From a bacterium UBA3734 (lineage in GTDB: Bacteria; Bacteroidota; Bacteroidia; Bacteroidales; Bacteroidaceae), in the NCBI GenBank assembly GCA_002372575.1, contig DFHC01000102.1, positions 895 through 40,840 of the forward strand: 39,946 nt of DNA, written 5' to 3'. The notes below the pieces were generated by a model that saw only the letters and a program-made list of their open reading frames with translations, was not told where the DNA came from and did not search any database. Each line of letters begins with the position of its first letter. Positions within the stretch are counted from its first letter, which is position 1. The position numbers and the translations under genes are program-made. This document shows, one piece after another, positions 14,027 through 23,297 of this stretch.

Positions 14027-15958
14027 TTACTTGTTCATTTTCAGATACCAGTTCTGCGGGTTCGTCAGGTCGGCGGCTGGATTCTTTGCGGCGAGCTTGC
14101 GGGCAAGCCATTGGTTGCCGAAGTCGCTGCCGTAGGTGCCGGCGGCGTTCTTATGGCGGGCCAGACGGCAGAGGTCGCCGAAGCGATGGCCTTCAAACGC
14201 CAGTTCGAGCGCATATTCGTCGCAAATCAGGTCTTCCATCACGTTGATTATCACATCCATCGGCCATACATAAACGCTTCTCATGATGGGATTGCCCTCG
14301 TCGTCGAGAATCGGATTGCCCTCATCGTCGAGCTCTTCGCGATCCTGGATGATGTTGTTGGGGAAGCGCTCTTCGCCGAACTGCTTCTGAAGCTCCAGAT
14401 ACTTCGCGTAGGCAACGCTGTTGAACTCGTAGGGCGAGAATACGCCGGCGGTTACGCCCGAACCGTATGAATGGATGCCCTCGCAATTCACGAAGTAGGC
14501 CTTATTTTCATCCGAATAGAAGGGAATCGTCGTGCTCAGGAACTCGTAGGTTTCCGGACGGAGGTAGGTGGAAACAAGCTCAAGTTCGTGGTTGAAGCCG
14601 TCTTTCAGGATGGCGAAGGCGGCATCGGGATAGCCCATGCGGTTGATGGCCTCGGCCAGTCGCAGGTAGATGGCTGCACCGCGATAGATGATGACATTTC
14701 CCCTCTCGAACTTCTGCATCTCGTAGAAGGTGGAGTCGTCTTTCAAGACGTGGCGGAGCGTGTTGTTACGGCGCAGGTCGCCGAGCACGTCAACCGATTT
14801 GATGGATGGCGATGTGCCGTAGTAGTACTTCTGGGCGTTCACCAAGTCGAAGTAGCTCTTCGAGGCATCGATTTCGCGCTCGAGGAAGTACAAATCGGAG
14901 GAATAGGACGACGCAGCCTCGGTGGAATAGAGGTCGTAGCCGAACAGGCGGGGCAGGTCGGTGGTCTGTCCGCGCAGCTTGTTGACGGCCATCGGCACGT
15001 AGGTGATGACGTCGGTCGGGTTGTTGTCGGTGAAGGTGTTGTCCCACGACAGGAATCCCCTCGTGTCTGACTGAATCGCCTCGAAGAAGTCGCTCGGCAG
15101 GTTTTGCAGGAGGTCGTTCGTAATTTCCAGATCAGCCTTGAACGGATACGCAATCACGCGGTTGTCGAGCAGATACTTGAAGTAGCTTTTCGCGGCATTT
15201 TCGTATTCTCCGGCCTCTAAATAGAGGTCGCCAAGGACGAGCCCTACGGGGAACATGATTTTCCTTGCTGAAATTCGCTTGTTTCTGCCGTTGTTGAAGT
15301 TGCCGATATCCACCAAGTCGCTCTGATAGACGGGCACGGCGGCCAAGGCGGTGTTGTCAGCATAGGCACGGAGCTGCGGGGCGAGTGCCTCGCAAATGCC
15401 CCTGATGTCCTTCTTCTCGCGAATGGCGTTGGCTTCGCTGATGTTGGTGATGGGCTCAGTGAAGAAGGGTACTTCACCGTACATCTTTGCCAACTGCAGA
15501 TAGGCCCATGCGCGGATACTGTAGGCCTGCACATACTCGGGTATGGCCACCTTGCGCGAACCCGTCAGCAGGTTGGTGTCGCGGTGGGCAATGTAGTAGT
15601 TGCAGTTGTTGATGACGCGGTAGAATACGTAGGCCGAGTCGTACTTATTCCCTACACCAGCCGAGAAGTTGGCCAGTTCGCGCAGGTCGGTCGAGGTGTA
15701 CTGATTGACGGCCGTGAGGTCGCCGCGCATCTCGTTGAAGAGCACATACTGGTCGATGGCCTGCTGCACACCTTTCAGGATGCCGAGCGTGTAGAACATC
15801 GAGTCGGTCTTCTGGTCGAGTGCAGGGTCGAAAATCTGCAGGTTCGACTCCGTTTCGAGCATATCCTGACAGGAGGTCATGAAAGGAGTCAGTGCCGTTG
15901 CCGCAATGAGCAGGCTGAATACCCTCATCGTCACTTTATCTTTGATATATGTAATCAT
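14027..15958 (-). CDS. SusD/RagB-like outer-membrane nutrient-binding lipoprotein (second pair)
   Basis: A 643-residue SusD-family lipoprotein, the cell-surface lid that hands ligand to its SusC barrel. The signal peptide ends FMTSC with Cys30 as lipidation site (a start at 15928 would give Cys20). Family features are the helical TPR-like N-terminal half (SIRAWAYLQLAKMYGEVPFFTEP) and the C-terminal YALELAFEGHRFGDLCRLARH segment near residue 605, which is almost diagnostic. An acidic duplicated segment (DEGNPILDDEGNPIM) lies near the end. It is the last gene of the operon, 37 nt after its SusC partner, and is followed by a strong terminator. The ligand is unknown; no glycosidase is encoded nearby. 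Confidence 0.92.
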   Translation of the reverse strand: MITYIKDKVTMRVFSLLIAATALTPFMTSCQDMLETESNLQIFDPALDQKTDSMFYTLGILKGVQQAIDQYVLFNEMRGDLTAVNQYTSTDLRELANFSAGVGNKYDSAYVFYRVINNCNYYIAHRDTNLLTGSRKVAIPEYVQAYSIRAWAYLQLAKMYGEVPFFTEPITNISEANAIREKKDIRGICEALAPQLRAYADNTALAAVPVYQSDLVDIGNFNNGRNKRISARKIMFPVGLVLGDLYLEAGEYENAAKSYFKYLLDNRVIAYPFKADLEITNDLLQNLPSDFFEAIQSDTRGFLSWDNTFTDNNPTDVITYVPMAVNKLRGQTTDLPRLFGYDLYSTEAASSYSSDLYFLEREIDASKSYFDLVNAQKYYYGTSPSIKSVDVLGDLRRNNTLRHVLKDDSTFYEMQKFERGNVIIYRGAAIYLRLAEAINRMGYPDAAFAILKDGFNHELELVSTYLRPETYEFLSTTIPFYSDENKAYFVNCEGIHSYGSGVTAGVFSPYEFNSVAYAKYLELQKQFGEERFPNNIIQDREELDDEGNPILDDEGNPIMRSVYVWPMDVIINVMEDLICDEYALELAFEGHRFGDLCRLARHKNAAGTYGSDFGNQWLARKLAAKNPAADLTNPQNWYLKMNK

Positions 15959-15995
15959 AATTCTTAATTATTAATTATTAATTATTGTTTGACCA

Positions 15996-18900
15996 TTAGA
16001 GGTTAATCTTCAATCCCATAGAGATGCTACGGCTGAGCGGCACGTTGCCTGCGTCGATACCCTGATAGAGCACGGCGTTAGACACAGAGAATTCGGGGTC
16101 GCTGCCGAGGTAGCGCGTGACGGTGAAGAGGTTGTTAGCCTCGGCCCAGATCTGCAATCCTTGCAGCCACGAGAGGCTGACGGGGAACTTGTAGTTCAGG
16201 CGCAGGGTCTTCAGGCGCAGGTAGCTGCCGTCCTCAATCCATCGTGTGCTGAAGCGGCTGTTGCCCATCGGGTCGCCAAAGCTGGCACGCGGCATGTCGG
16301 TCACCTGACCTTCGTAGCGCCAGCGGTTGGTCATGGCCGTGGTCTGGTTATAGAAGTTGTTTCCGCCTTCGAGCACGCTGCGCTGGTAGTTGAATACGTC
16401 GTTGCCGAGCGAGTAGTTGAAGCCCACCGTGAGCGTGAGGTTTTTCCACGAGATGTTGGCAAAGATGTTGCCGTAGATGTCGGGGTTCGGGTTGCCGATG
16501 ATGGTTTTGTCGGCTTCCGAGATGACGCCGTCGCCGTTGAGGTCGGCGAAGTGGGCATCGCCGGCGCGGAATGTCTGGTGGGCACCCGTGTTGTCAACCA
16601 TGTAGAGGTAGCCGTTGTTGCCTGCGGCAGCTGCCTGTGCGTCGTCGGCGAATACTCCGAGGTACTTGTAGCCATAGAAGCTGCCAGCTTCGTAGCCGAC
16701 GATGGTGGCGATGTTGTTGTTGCCGTAGATCGACGAGGTGTAGCCCTGTCCGGCAAGTTTTCCGTTGATGTAGATCATGTCGTTGTTGGGCAGCGACTTG
16801 ATTTTGTTCACGTAGTGACCCATCGACGCACCCACTTCGACGTTGAAGTTTCTCGTGACGACAGGCTTGCCCGTGACGGTGAGCTCGAAACCTGTGTTCT
16901 GGAGCGAGCCGCCATTCGACCAATAGTTATTGATACCTGCGACGGGGTTGTCAAAGCTCTTCAGCGTGAGCAGGTTCGACGTCTTGTTGATGTAGTAGTC
17001 GAAGGCCACGCCGACGCGGTTGTTGAGCCAGTAGGACTGCAGTCCGAGGTTGATGCGACGGGTTTTCTCGTAGGTGATTTCGTCGTTACCGATGTTGTTC
17101 AGCTGACCTGCCGTCATATTGTTCAGGTATTTCACTACGCCAAACGACGTGCGGGCGGCATAGTTGCTGATGTCGTCGTTGCCCGAGATGTCGAATCCGG
17201 CCTTCACGAGCAAGTAGTTCAGTGCATTGGTCTTCGGGAACCAAGCCTCGTTGGTCATGGCCCAACCGAGCTGCACGCTGGGGAAGATGCCCCACTTCAG
17301 GCCTACGAACTTCAGGCCTGGGGAATTCTTTCCGAATCGGCTGCTGCTCTCGGCTGCGAGTGTCACCTGTGCGAAGTAGCGGTTGCGGTAGTTGTAGTCG
17401 AGGTTGGCATACCACGTCATGTTCTTCCATGCGTCAGCAATACCACGCACATTGATGTAGGCCATACCAGCCCTGATGTTGGGCTGCTTGTCGTTGGTAC
17501 CCGAGTCATTCTGGCCTTCCGGCGTGTTGTCGTCGAAGGAGAACGAGGCATAGCGGAAGCCTCCGTAGGCGTTGATGTAGTGAGCACCCAGCTGTTTGGT
17601 GAACTGCAGGCGCGTGTCGCTAACCACGCTGGTCTGCTTCGAGAACATGGTGCTGACAAGCGATTCCACGCGTCCGATTCCATCGATGAGGAACATGGGC
17701 ATACCGCCTTTCGGACGATAATAGCGCTGCGAGGTGCGGTCGAGCGTGTAGCTGAAGGTCTCCGACAGCGTGAGGTTGGGCGTGAACTCGAAACGCGGGG
17801 CGATGACGGTGTTGAACACCATGGTCTCGACGCGGTTCTTGTTGATGGCATTACCGTATTCGAGCAGTGCCGTCGGGTTGCCAAGCGTCAGGTCGCGATC
17901 AAGGCTGGTCAGGAAGTTGTCGGCATCTGAGAGACGCGAGGTGAGCTTTCCTGTCACGTTGTTGAACGTGTAGGGATTCAGGAACGGAGCCTTGATGAGT
18001 GCGAGCAGCGTGGGCGACGAGACGGGTGCCACGCCGAAGTCCTCAGGTGCGCCGTTGTCGAACACGTTGCGGTTGAGCTTCGTGTAGGACATATCGAAAC
18101 GGGTCATGAGTTTGCGAATAACCTCAATATCGGTGTTGAAGCGCACGTTCAGGCGGTTGAAATTGTTCTTGCGGGCCGTGCTCTGTGCGTTGGTGTAGCC
18201 GAGCGAGAGGTTATACATACCCACGTTGTCGCCACCCTGCACATTGATGCTGTAGTTCTGCGTGACGGCTGTGTGATAGACTTCTTTCGTCCAGTCGGTT
18301 TCGTTGTGGTATTCGCTGTAGTAATACTTGCTGGGGTCGTCGTTGAGGAACTTGAACTCGTCCGTGTAGCGACCGATGTTGGGATAGGTTCCCAGCATTT
18401 CCGAGGCGTAGAGCCGATACTGCGAGGCGTTCATCATTTCGGGAAGCTTGCCGAGCAGCGTCACGCCGGCACCGATGTTGGCATCAATACGCGTGGCCAT
18501 CGAGTGTCCGCGCTTGGTGGTGATGAGCACCACGCCATTGCCACCCTTGGCTCCGTAGAGTGCCGTGGCATTCTTGAGCACCTGCACTTTTTCGATGTCA
18601 GAGGGATTGATGTTGAGCAGCAGGTTGGTGTAGTCGCCGTAGTGGAGCGTGTTGCGGGTTTCCTGCATGTCGCGCACGATGCCATCGACCACGATGAGCG
18701 GCATGGCATTCGCATTGAGCGAGTTCAGTCCGCGGATGAACATGGCTGCGCCGTAGCCCGGACCGCCTGAGCGGTTGATGGCGTGGATGTCGGCTCCGAT
18801 GTTGTTCTCGATTTCGTTTTCCACGGAGAGGGCTGTGGTGTTGTTGATGATGGCCTCAGCCTGTGCGGTCACGTTGGTGCCGTTTTCGTACATCGAACGG

Positions 18901-19295
18901 AACTTGTCGGACAGCATGGTGATGCGCAGTATCTTTGTGCCGTCGCCAATGCCCACTTGCTGACTGAGGTAGCTCGGTGCATAGACGAAGAGCGAGGTGG
19001 CGAAGGTCGGCACCTTGATGGTGAATTCGCCCTGCTCGTTGGTCATGGCAGCATAGAGGCGGTTGTTGAGTGTCTGAACTTGGATACCCGACAGCGGCTC
19101 CTTCGACACAGCATCGACAACGATGCCCTTCACTTCCATCATGGGATAGCTGGGAAGTTTCGTCTGTACTTTCTTCTTGACGGCAGTTCTCTGCGCGTCG
19201 TCGTCATCAAAATCGTCTTGCGCCGCCACAGGCAGGCTGAGGGCGGTGGCGAGGAGGATTCCGAAGCTAAGAATGATATGTCTTTTCATTGTCAT
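15996..19295 (-). CDS. SusC/RagA-like TonB-dependent outer-membrane transporter (second pair)
   Basis: A 1099-residue TonB-dependent transporter. A signal peptide ends at about residue 25 (PVAAQ) and is followed by an acidic stretch (DDFDDDD). Residues about 54-130 form a carboxypeptidase-D-like regulatory domain (VKGIVVDAVSKEPLSGIQV). The plug domain contains GPGYGAAMFIRGLNSLNANAMPLIVVDG and NPSDIEKVQVLKNATALYGAKGGNGVVLITTKRG, the SusC signature. The barrel fills the rest, with a C-terminal FADLNGDGVISEAD loop that resembles a calcium site and the final GLKINL strand. Starts at 19295 and 19289 are possible. It lies 12 nt after a FAS1 gene and pairs with the SusD gene downstream. The energy source is TonB/ExbBD, encoded elsewhere. 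Confidence 0.94.
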   Translation of the reverse strand: MTMKRHIILSFGILLATALSLPVAAQDDFDDDDAQRTAVKKKVQTKLPSYPMMEVKGIVVDAVSKEPLSGIQVQTLNNRLYAAMTNEQGEFTIKVPTFATSLFVYAPSYLSQQVGIGDGTKILRITMLSDKFRSMYENGTNVTAQAEAIINNTTALSVENEIENNIGADIHAINRSGGPGYGAAMFIRGLNSLNANAMPLIVVDGIVRDMQETRNTLHYGDYTNLLLNINPSDIEKVQVLKNATALYGAKGGNGVVLITTKRGHSMATRIDANIGAGVTLLGKLPEMMNASQYRLYASEMLGTYPNIGRYTDEFKFLNDDPSKYYYSEYHNETDWTKEVYHTAVTQNYSINVQGGDNVGMYNLSLGYTNAQSTARKNNFNRLNVRFNTDIEVIRKLMTRFDMSYTKLNRNVFDNGAPEDFGVAPVSSPTLLALIKAPFLNPYTFNNVTGKLTSRLSDADNFLTSLDRDLTLGNPTALLEYGNAINKNRVETMVFNTVIAPRFEFTPNLTLSETFSYTLDRTSQRYYRPKGGMPMFLIDGIGRVESLVSTMFSKQTSVVSDTRLQFTKQLGAHYINAYGGFRYASFSFDDNTPEGQNDSGTNDKQPNIRAGMAYINVRGIADAWKNMTWYANLDYNYRNRYFAQVTLAAESSSRFGKNSPGLKFVGLKWGIFPSVQLGWAMTNEAWFPKTNALNYLLVKAGFDISGNDDISNYAARTSFGVVKYLNNMTAGQLNNIGNDEITYEKTRRINLGLQSYWLNNRVGVAFDYYINKTSNLLTLKSFDNPVAGINNYWSNGGSLQNTGFELTVTGKPVVTRNFNVEVGASMGHYVNKIKSLPNNDMIYINGKLAGQGYTSSIYGNNNIATIVGYEAGSFYGYKYLGVFADDAQAAAAGNNGYLYMVDNTGAHQTFRAGDAHFADLNGDGVISEADKTIIGNPNPDIYGNIFANISWKNLTLTVGFNYSLGNDVFNYQRSVLEGGNNFYNQTTAMTNRWRYEGQVTDMPRASFGDPMGNSRFSTRWIEDGSYLRLKTLRLNYKFPVSLSWLQGLQIWAEANNLFTVTRYLGSDPEFSVSNAVLYQGIDAGNVPLSRSISMGLKINL

Positions 19296-19307
19296 GGAGT
19301 TTTTATA

Positions 19308-21092
19308 TTAGAAAAAATTGACCTTGTAGTCGGGATGCTCCTTCAAATAGTCGTCCAACTCCTTGGGGAGCAGGAAGAAGCGGTCGATGCGCACGGTGCG
19401 GTCGAACTCTGCGTTTCCGACGGGCACACGACTCAGCACACGAAGGAAGGGCGAGCCGGTCATGCCGTAATAGCATATCGGGAAGGTGATTTCACCGAAG
19501 CAAACGGTATCGACCTTCGTCGGGTCGTTGGTGAAGAGGTTGACGGTTCTCGTCTTCTCATTTCCTTCATCGTCGTAGTATTTTTCCGTTCTCGTGATTG
19601 TAGTCGGGTTGGCAGGCAACGAACCGTTTGCTCTGTTCATACCAATCTGCACTTGCACTTGGTTGGGCTTGATGTCTTCCTGCGGAATGAATCGGTTGGT
19701 GATGTTGGCCGGCACGAACACGCCGTAGAGGACGTAGGTCGTGGAGCGCGCACCTCTCAAGTAGAAGTTGAGTTCCACATTCGACATATTGGTATTCGGC
19801 GAGACCACGATGTAGCCCTGCCTTGATACCGTGCCTGGGACGAGCGGGTTCTGGGTCCCTGCCGTGACTCTCTCGGTTCTCTCCGTTCCATTTTCCACGG
19901 TGGCGAGGTTGTTGCCATACTCCGCCTCAACGTTAATAATCGGGTTCCAGATGAGCCAGGGGTGCAAGTGGAGCGAGTCGCCGGTGACGAACATGGTGCC
20001 GTTACTCTTCTTCACGGGTGTGGTGTGCTTCAGCATTTCCTCGGCATCCTTGTTATAGATGATATCGTACCAGGTGGTCGTCAGCGAGTCGATTGGGGCC
20101 TGTTCGCCCTCGGCCCATTTCATCAGCTTCTTGTTGTCGTAGATGTTGTTGTTGTAGAACAGTCCTGTGAGCAGCTTGTCGTGGCTGACGGAGTCTCTCC
20201 AGTATTCGGGATTGGGCGAGAGCGTCACGCGCTCCTGCGTCGGGTTGGTGGTCTTCGATGAGGGTTTGTCGAAGTAGGAGAAGTCCACGTAGTTGTAGCA
20301 CTTCTTGATGTAGTTCATCGCCTTGGTCCATGCCTCGTTGCTGGGCACCACCATTGAGTAGTTGCTGTCTTCGCGGTTGATGTAGGCATAGTACGGACAG
20401 AGTATATTGTAGTCTTCGAAGACGGAGTCGAGATAAGTGAGGTGGCCATCGACCACGGGGCCGGGCGTGCTCTTCGACTCGTCGAGGCGCAACACGTCGT
20501 AGCTGTGGATGAAGTCGCTGATGGAGTCGATGGGGAATTCCTTGTTGTTGAGCGACTCGAGGATGTTCGAGCGGAACTGCAGCTTGCCGTTGATGGTGTG
20601 GAGCACGCCGTTGAGGCTGGCCACGTTGGGCTGTGCCACGGCGATTCCGTCCATCGTATAGCTGCCGTTGCCCTCGAAGAGCAGGTGCTTGAGGTTGAGC
20701 ATCGAAATGGAATTTGCGACGCGACCCGACGCGGGATAGTTGTTGCGTGCGATGTGGTTCTGCACGAATTCTTTCCGTAGCGTTTCGTTGCTCTCTGCCA
20801 TCAGTGCTTCGTAGTCGAACGTGTCGTTGAGCGGAGCCCAGACGGTAAGTGTTTGCGTCGATTTCAGCAAATCTGCATAGCCGGCTTTCTGCACCAGTGC
20901 GGCAAACTGCGAGAGGTTGCTGTTGGCCGTGATGTTCTCCCAGATGGTTGCCGTGGCCGAACCTTCTACGGCTGTTTCTGCATCGTAGTGCTCGTCCCAA
21001 TCCTTACAGGCGGTGAGGAATAGGGAAACGAAGAGCAGGGAGGCGAAAACCAGCCTTATATTTACCTTTTTCATATTCTTATTGGTTATCAT
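19308..21092 (-). CDS. Fasciclin (FAS1) domain lipoprotein, 594 residues
   Basis: The signal peptide ends FLTAC with Cys29 as lipid anchor. The first FAS1 domain (about residues 45-215) has the H1 box LTVWAPLNDTFDYEAL and an H2-like LRKEFVQNHIARN. A second, more diverged FAS1 domain starts about residue 220 with YSMVVPSNEAWTKAMNYI. The C-terminal 170 residues (NTNMSNVELNFYLRGARSTTYVLYGVF and onward) look like an all-beta domain and match nothing I can name. FAS1 domains mediate adhesion or ligand contact. The gene lies between another FAS1 gene and SusC with gaps of 12-27 nt, so it is probably an accessory surface protein of the second SusC/D pair. A start at 21074 (MKKVNIRLV) is equally possible. 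Confidence 0.85.
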   Translation of the reverse strand: MITNKNMKKVNIRLVFASLLFVSLFLTACKDWDEHYDAETAVEGSATATIWENITANSNLSQFAALVQKAGYADLLKSTQTLTVWAPLNDTFDYEALMAESNETLRKEFVQNHIARNNYPASGRVANSISMLNLKHLLFEGNGSYTMDGIAVAQPNVASLNGVLHTINGKLQFRSNILESLNNKEFPIDSISDFIHSYDVLRLDESKSTPGPVVDGHLTYLDSVFEDYNILCPYYAYINREDSNYSMVVPSNEAWTKAMNYIKKCYNYVDFSYFDKPSSKTTNPTQERVTLSPNPEYWRDSVSHDKLLTGLFYNNNIYDNKKLMKWAEGEQAPIDSLTTTWYDIIYNKDAEEMLKHTTPVKKSNGTMFVTGDSLHLHPWLIWNPIINVEAEYGNNLATVENGTERTERVTAGTQNPLVPGTVSRQGYIVVSPNTNMSNVELNFYLRGARSTTYVLYGVFVPANITNRFIPQEDIKPNQVQVQIGMNRANGSLPANPTTITRTEKYYDDEGNEKTRTVNLFTNDPTKVDTVCFGEITFPICYYGMTGSPFLRVLSRVPVGNAEFDRTVRIDRFFLLPKELDDYLKEHPDYKVNFF

Positions 21093-21119
21093 AATTCTTA
21101 ACTCTTATTTCTTAATTCT

Positions 21120-23273
21120 TTAGAACATATCCTCCAAATACATCGGATTGTTATAGACGTTCTCGGGACAAAGCTCGATGTAGTCGAGATAGAATTCCGA
21201 AGAGGTATTATCGGGGAGTACCGTCTTGAAACGTATCCAGTATTCGCCTTGCTCGAACTGCTGCTTGGTGAGGATTCGGCGCAGGCTGCCGGGATAGCGG
21301 CGTGCGTTCTTCGACTGTCCGATGTAGTTGTAGGCCATCGGGCCGCGCATCCATCCGAGGCTACGCATGTTGGCATCGCTTTCCACGCCGTTGTCGGTGG
21401 TGTAGCGGTAGTAGGGCAGCCAGCCAGTCACTTCGTCGGGAATCACCGTTCCGTCGCTGCTGACATAGTTGGAGTTGGTTTCGTCGAGGTTGTAGGGTTT
21501 GTGGCGCATGTCGAGCGGAATGTCGAGGGCGCGCATTGACGTGATGGCCGATGTGCGTCCGATGTAGCACTGCATCATGCCACGAAGCTCGTTGCAGGTG
21601 AAACCGAGTCGGAGCTCGTAGGTGCCGTCGGGAATCGGCGGCAGGCGCAGGGCGAAGTCGTAGGCTCCGTTGCAGTTGAGCTCGTCGCGCTGGTAGTTAC
21701 ACCACGGGGTGTCCTGGCCTCCGAGGTAGTAGATTTCGGAGTTGTCGCCGTTATATACTCTGATGTTTTTACAGAAATTCTCGGGAATACGCATATTTCC
21801 GTCGCCTCCGAAGGTGTCGAACGTGCCGCCGGCACGGGCTTTCACGTCTTTCGGGTTCATTCTGCGCAGTCCGTTGCTCATCATTTCATGCAGGAACGAA
21901 GTGATGTCGAAGCGCATACGCTCGTTGAGCGTGCCTCGGGGCACGTCGTTGTCATAGACCAGCATTCCGCCGATGGGGTGGATGTAGCCGTTGAGTGCCT
22001 GAATATTGGCTTTCTCGACCAGAATACCGTCTTTCATCACCGTGGCGATGGCTGGCGAAGCCAGTTCTGCCTCGCGGTCGGTCAGTGTGCTGTTGGTCAC
22101 CCAGCGGTTGATGCGCGGCACACCGTTGATGCGCGAGATTTTCATCAGCGTGTAGGGCAGCATCGTCTCCATATACTCGTAGATGGGGGCGGCTGCATGG
22201 TTGGAAACGCCTTCGCGGTCGGTGAAGAAGAAGTTGTCGTAAGACACCATGTATTGCAGGATGTGGTACCGCATGAACATGTTCAGCGCGTTGTGAGGGT
22301 TGGAATAGTCGGTTCCTGTGCTCACTTCGATGCCGTTGTTGCGATAGTAGTCGTACCAGCCTGTTTCGGCCTTGGCGCAGTTGGCATAGACTTGGTTTGC
22401 GAAGGCTGCGAGGTCGTCAATGTTGTTGATGCCGTTGGCTTTCAGCACCTCGTCGGTCTCGGCGAAGATGGTGAATCCGAGTTTGCACGTTCCGAGTTCG
22501 TCTTCCGCAGCCGTTCTGCCTGGCGTGTAGATGCGGCTGTCTTTCGACTTGTTGCACCTGTACTGCTTGGGCAGGATGACGTTTCTACGCTCGAGTGCAG
22601 AGAGCGAGTCGGCGAGCGTGGTGGCCACGAGTGCCTGGTTGAAAATGGTGAATTCCTCGTGCTTGCCCAGCTCACCTGCGATGAGGTTGTTCGAGCGCGT
22701 AAGCACGTGGTTGATTTCGTGGAGCACGCCATTTTCAAGTTCATTGTCCATCAGCGTGATGAAGGAATGCTCGTTGAGCACGAGACGTCCTGACTCGGGG
22801 TCGATGGATGTGTTGATGTCGCGTCCGAGCATCGTGTTGATGGTCATTCCGCTGTTCATATCGACACCCATCACCTCGCTGTAGAGCAGGTGGAACAGGA
22901 CGATGTCGGTGCAGAGCGAGTCGGTGAGGCCTTCCAGTCCGGGGCCGGTCATGCCGTTGTGGGGCAGTCCGTCCTTGCTCATGTCGTTGTAGAGGCTATC
23001 GACATAGTCCGTCACGGCGTCGTTGGTCGGCGCGAAGCAGGTGTAGGTGCCGTAGGCCGAGAGAATCTTGTCGTAGCCGATGCGCGACAGAATGTAGTTG
23101 AAGTTACTGAATTGCTCGGGGCGGTTGGCGATGTAGTCCTCGATGGTCTCACCCGTGAAGGTGTAGAGGTTCGAGTCGTCGATGTCCTCCTTACAACTAT
23201 TCAGCCCGACCATCATGACTGCTGCCACGACGAGGAAGAGCTTTCCGATATGCTTTCTAAGATTGTATTTCAT
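21120..23273 (-). CDS. Fasciclin (FAS1) domain lipoprotein, 717 residues
   Basis: The signal peptide ends GLNSC with Cys27 lipidated. FAS1 domain one spans about residues 40-215 with the H1 box YTCFAPTNDAVTDYVDS; a second FAS1-like unit spans about 225-440 with LGFTIFAETDEVLKANGI and MFMRYHILQYM. The C-terminal part from about residue 500 (RVYNGDNSEIYYLGGQDTPW, then FALRLPPIPDGTYELRLGFT and LPDNTSSEFYLDYIELCPE) reads like a beta-sandwich with the strand-turn pattern of carbohydrate-binding or galactose-binding-like modules; this is an inference from pattern only. It follows the first SusD gene by 24 nt and precedes the next FAS1 gene by 27 nt. Confidence 0.85.
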   Translation of the reverse strand: MKYNLRKHIGKLFLVVAAVMMVGLNSCKEDIDDSNLYTFTGETIEDYIANRPEQFSNFNYILSRIGYDKILSAYGTYTCFAPTNDAVTDYVDSLYNDMSKDGLPHNGMTGPGLEGLTDSLCTDIVLFHLLYSEVMGVDMNSGMTINTMLGRDINTSIDPESGRLVLNEHSFITLMDNELENGVLHEINHVLTRSNNLIAGELGKHEEFTIFNQALVATTLADSLSALERRNVILPKQYRCNKSKDSRIYTPGRTAAEDELGTCKLGFTIFAETDEVLKANGINNIDDLAAFANQVYANCAKAETGWYDYYRNNGIEVSTGTDYSNPHNALNMFMRYHILQYMVSYDNFFFTDREGVSNHAAAPIYEYMETMLPYTLMKISRINGVPRINRWVTNSTLTDREAELASPAIATVMKDGILVEKANIQALNGYIHPIGGMLVYDNDVPRGTLNERMRFDITSFLHEMMSNGLRRMNPKDVKARAGGTFDTFGGDGNMRIPENFCKNIRVYNGDNSEIYYLGGQDTPWCNYQRDELNCNGAYDFALRLPPIPDGTYELRLGFTCNELRGMMQCYIGRTSAITSMRALDIPLDMRHKPYNLDETNSNYVSSDGTVIPDEVTGWLPYYRYTTDNGVESDANMRSLGWMRGPMAYNYIGQSKNARRYPGSLRRILTKQQFEQGEYWIRFKTVLPDNTSSEFYLDYIELCPENVYNNPMYLEDMF

Positions 23274-23297
23274 AATCTATAGTCGTTTTAAAGTGAT

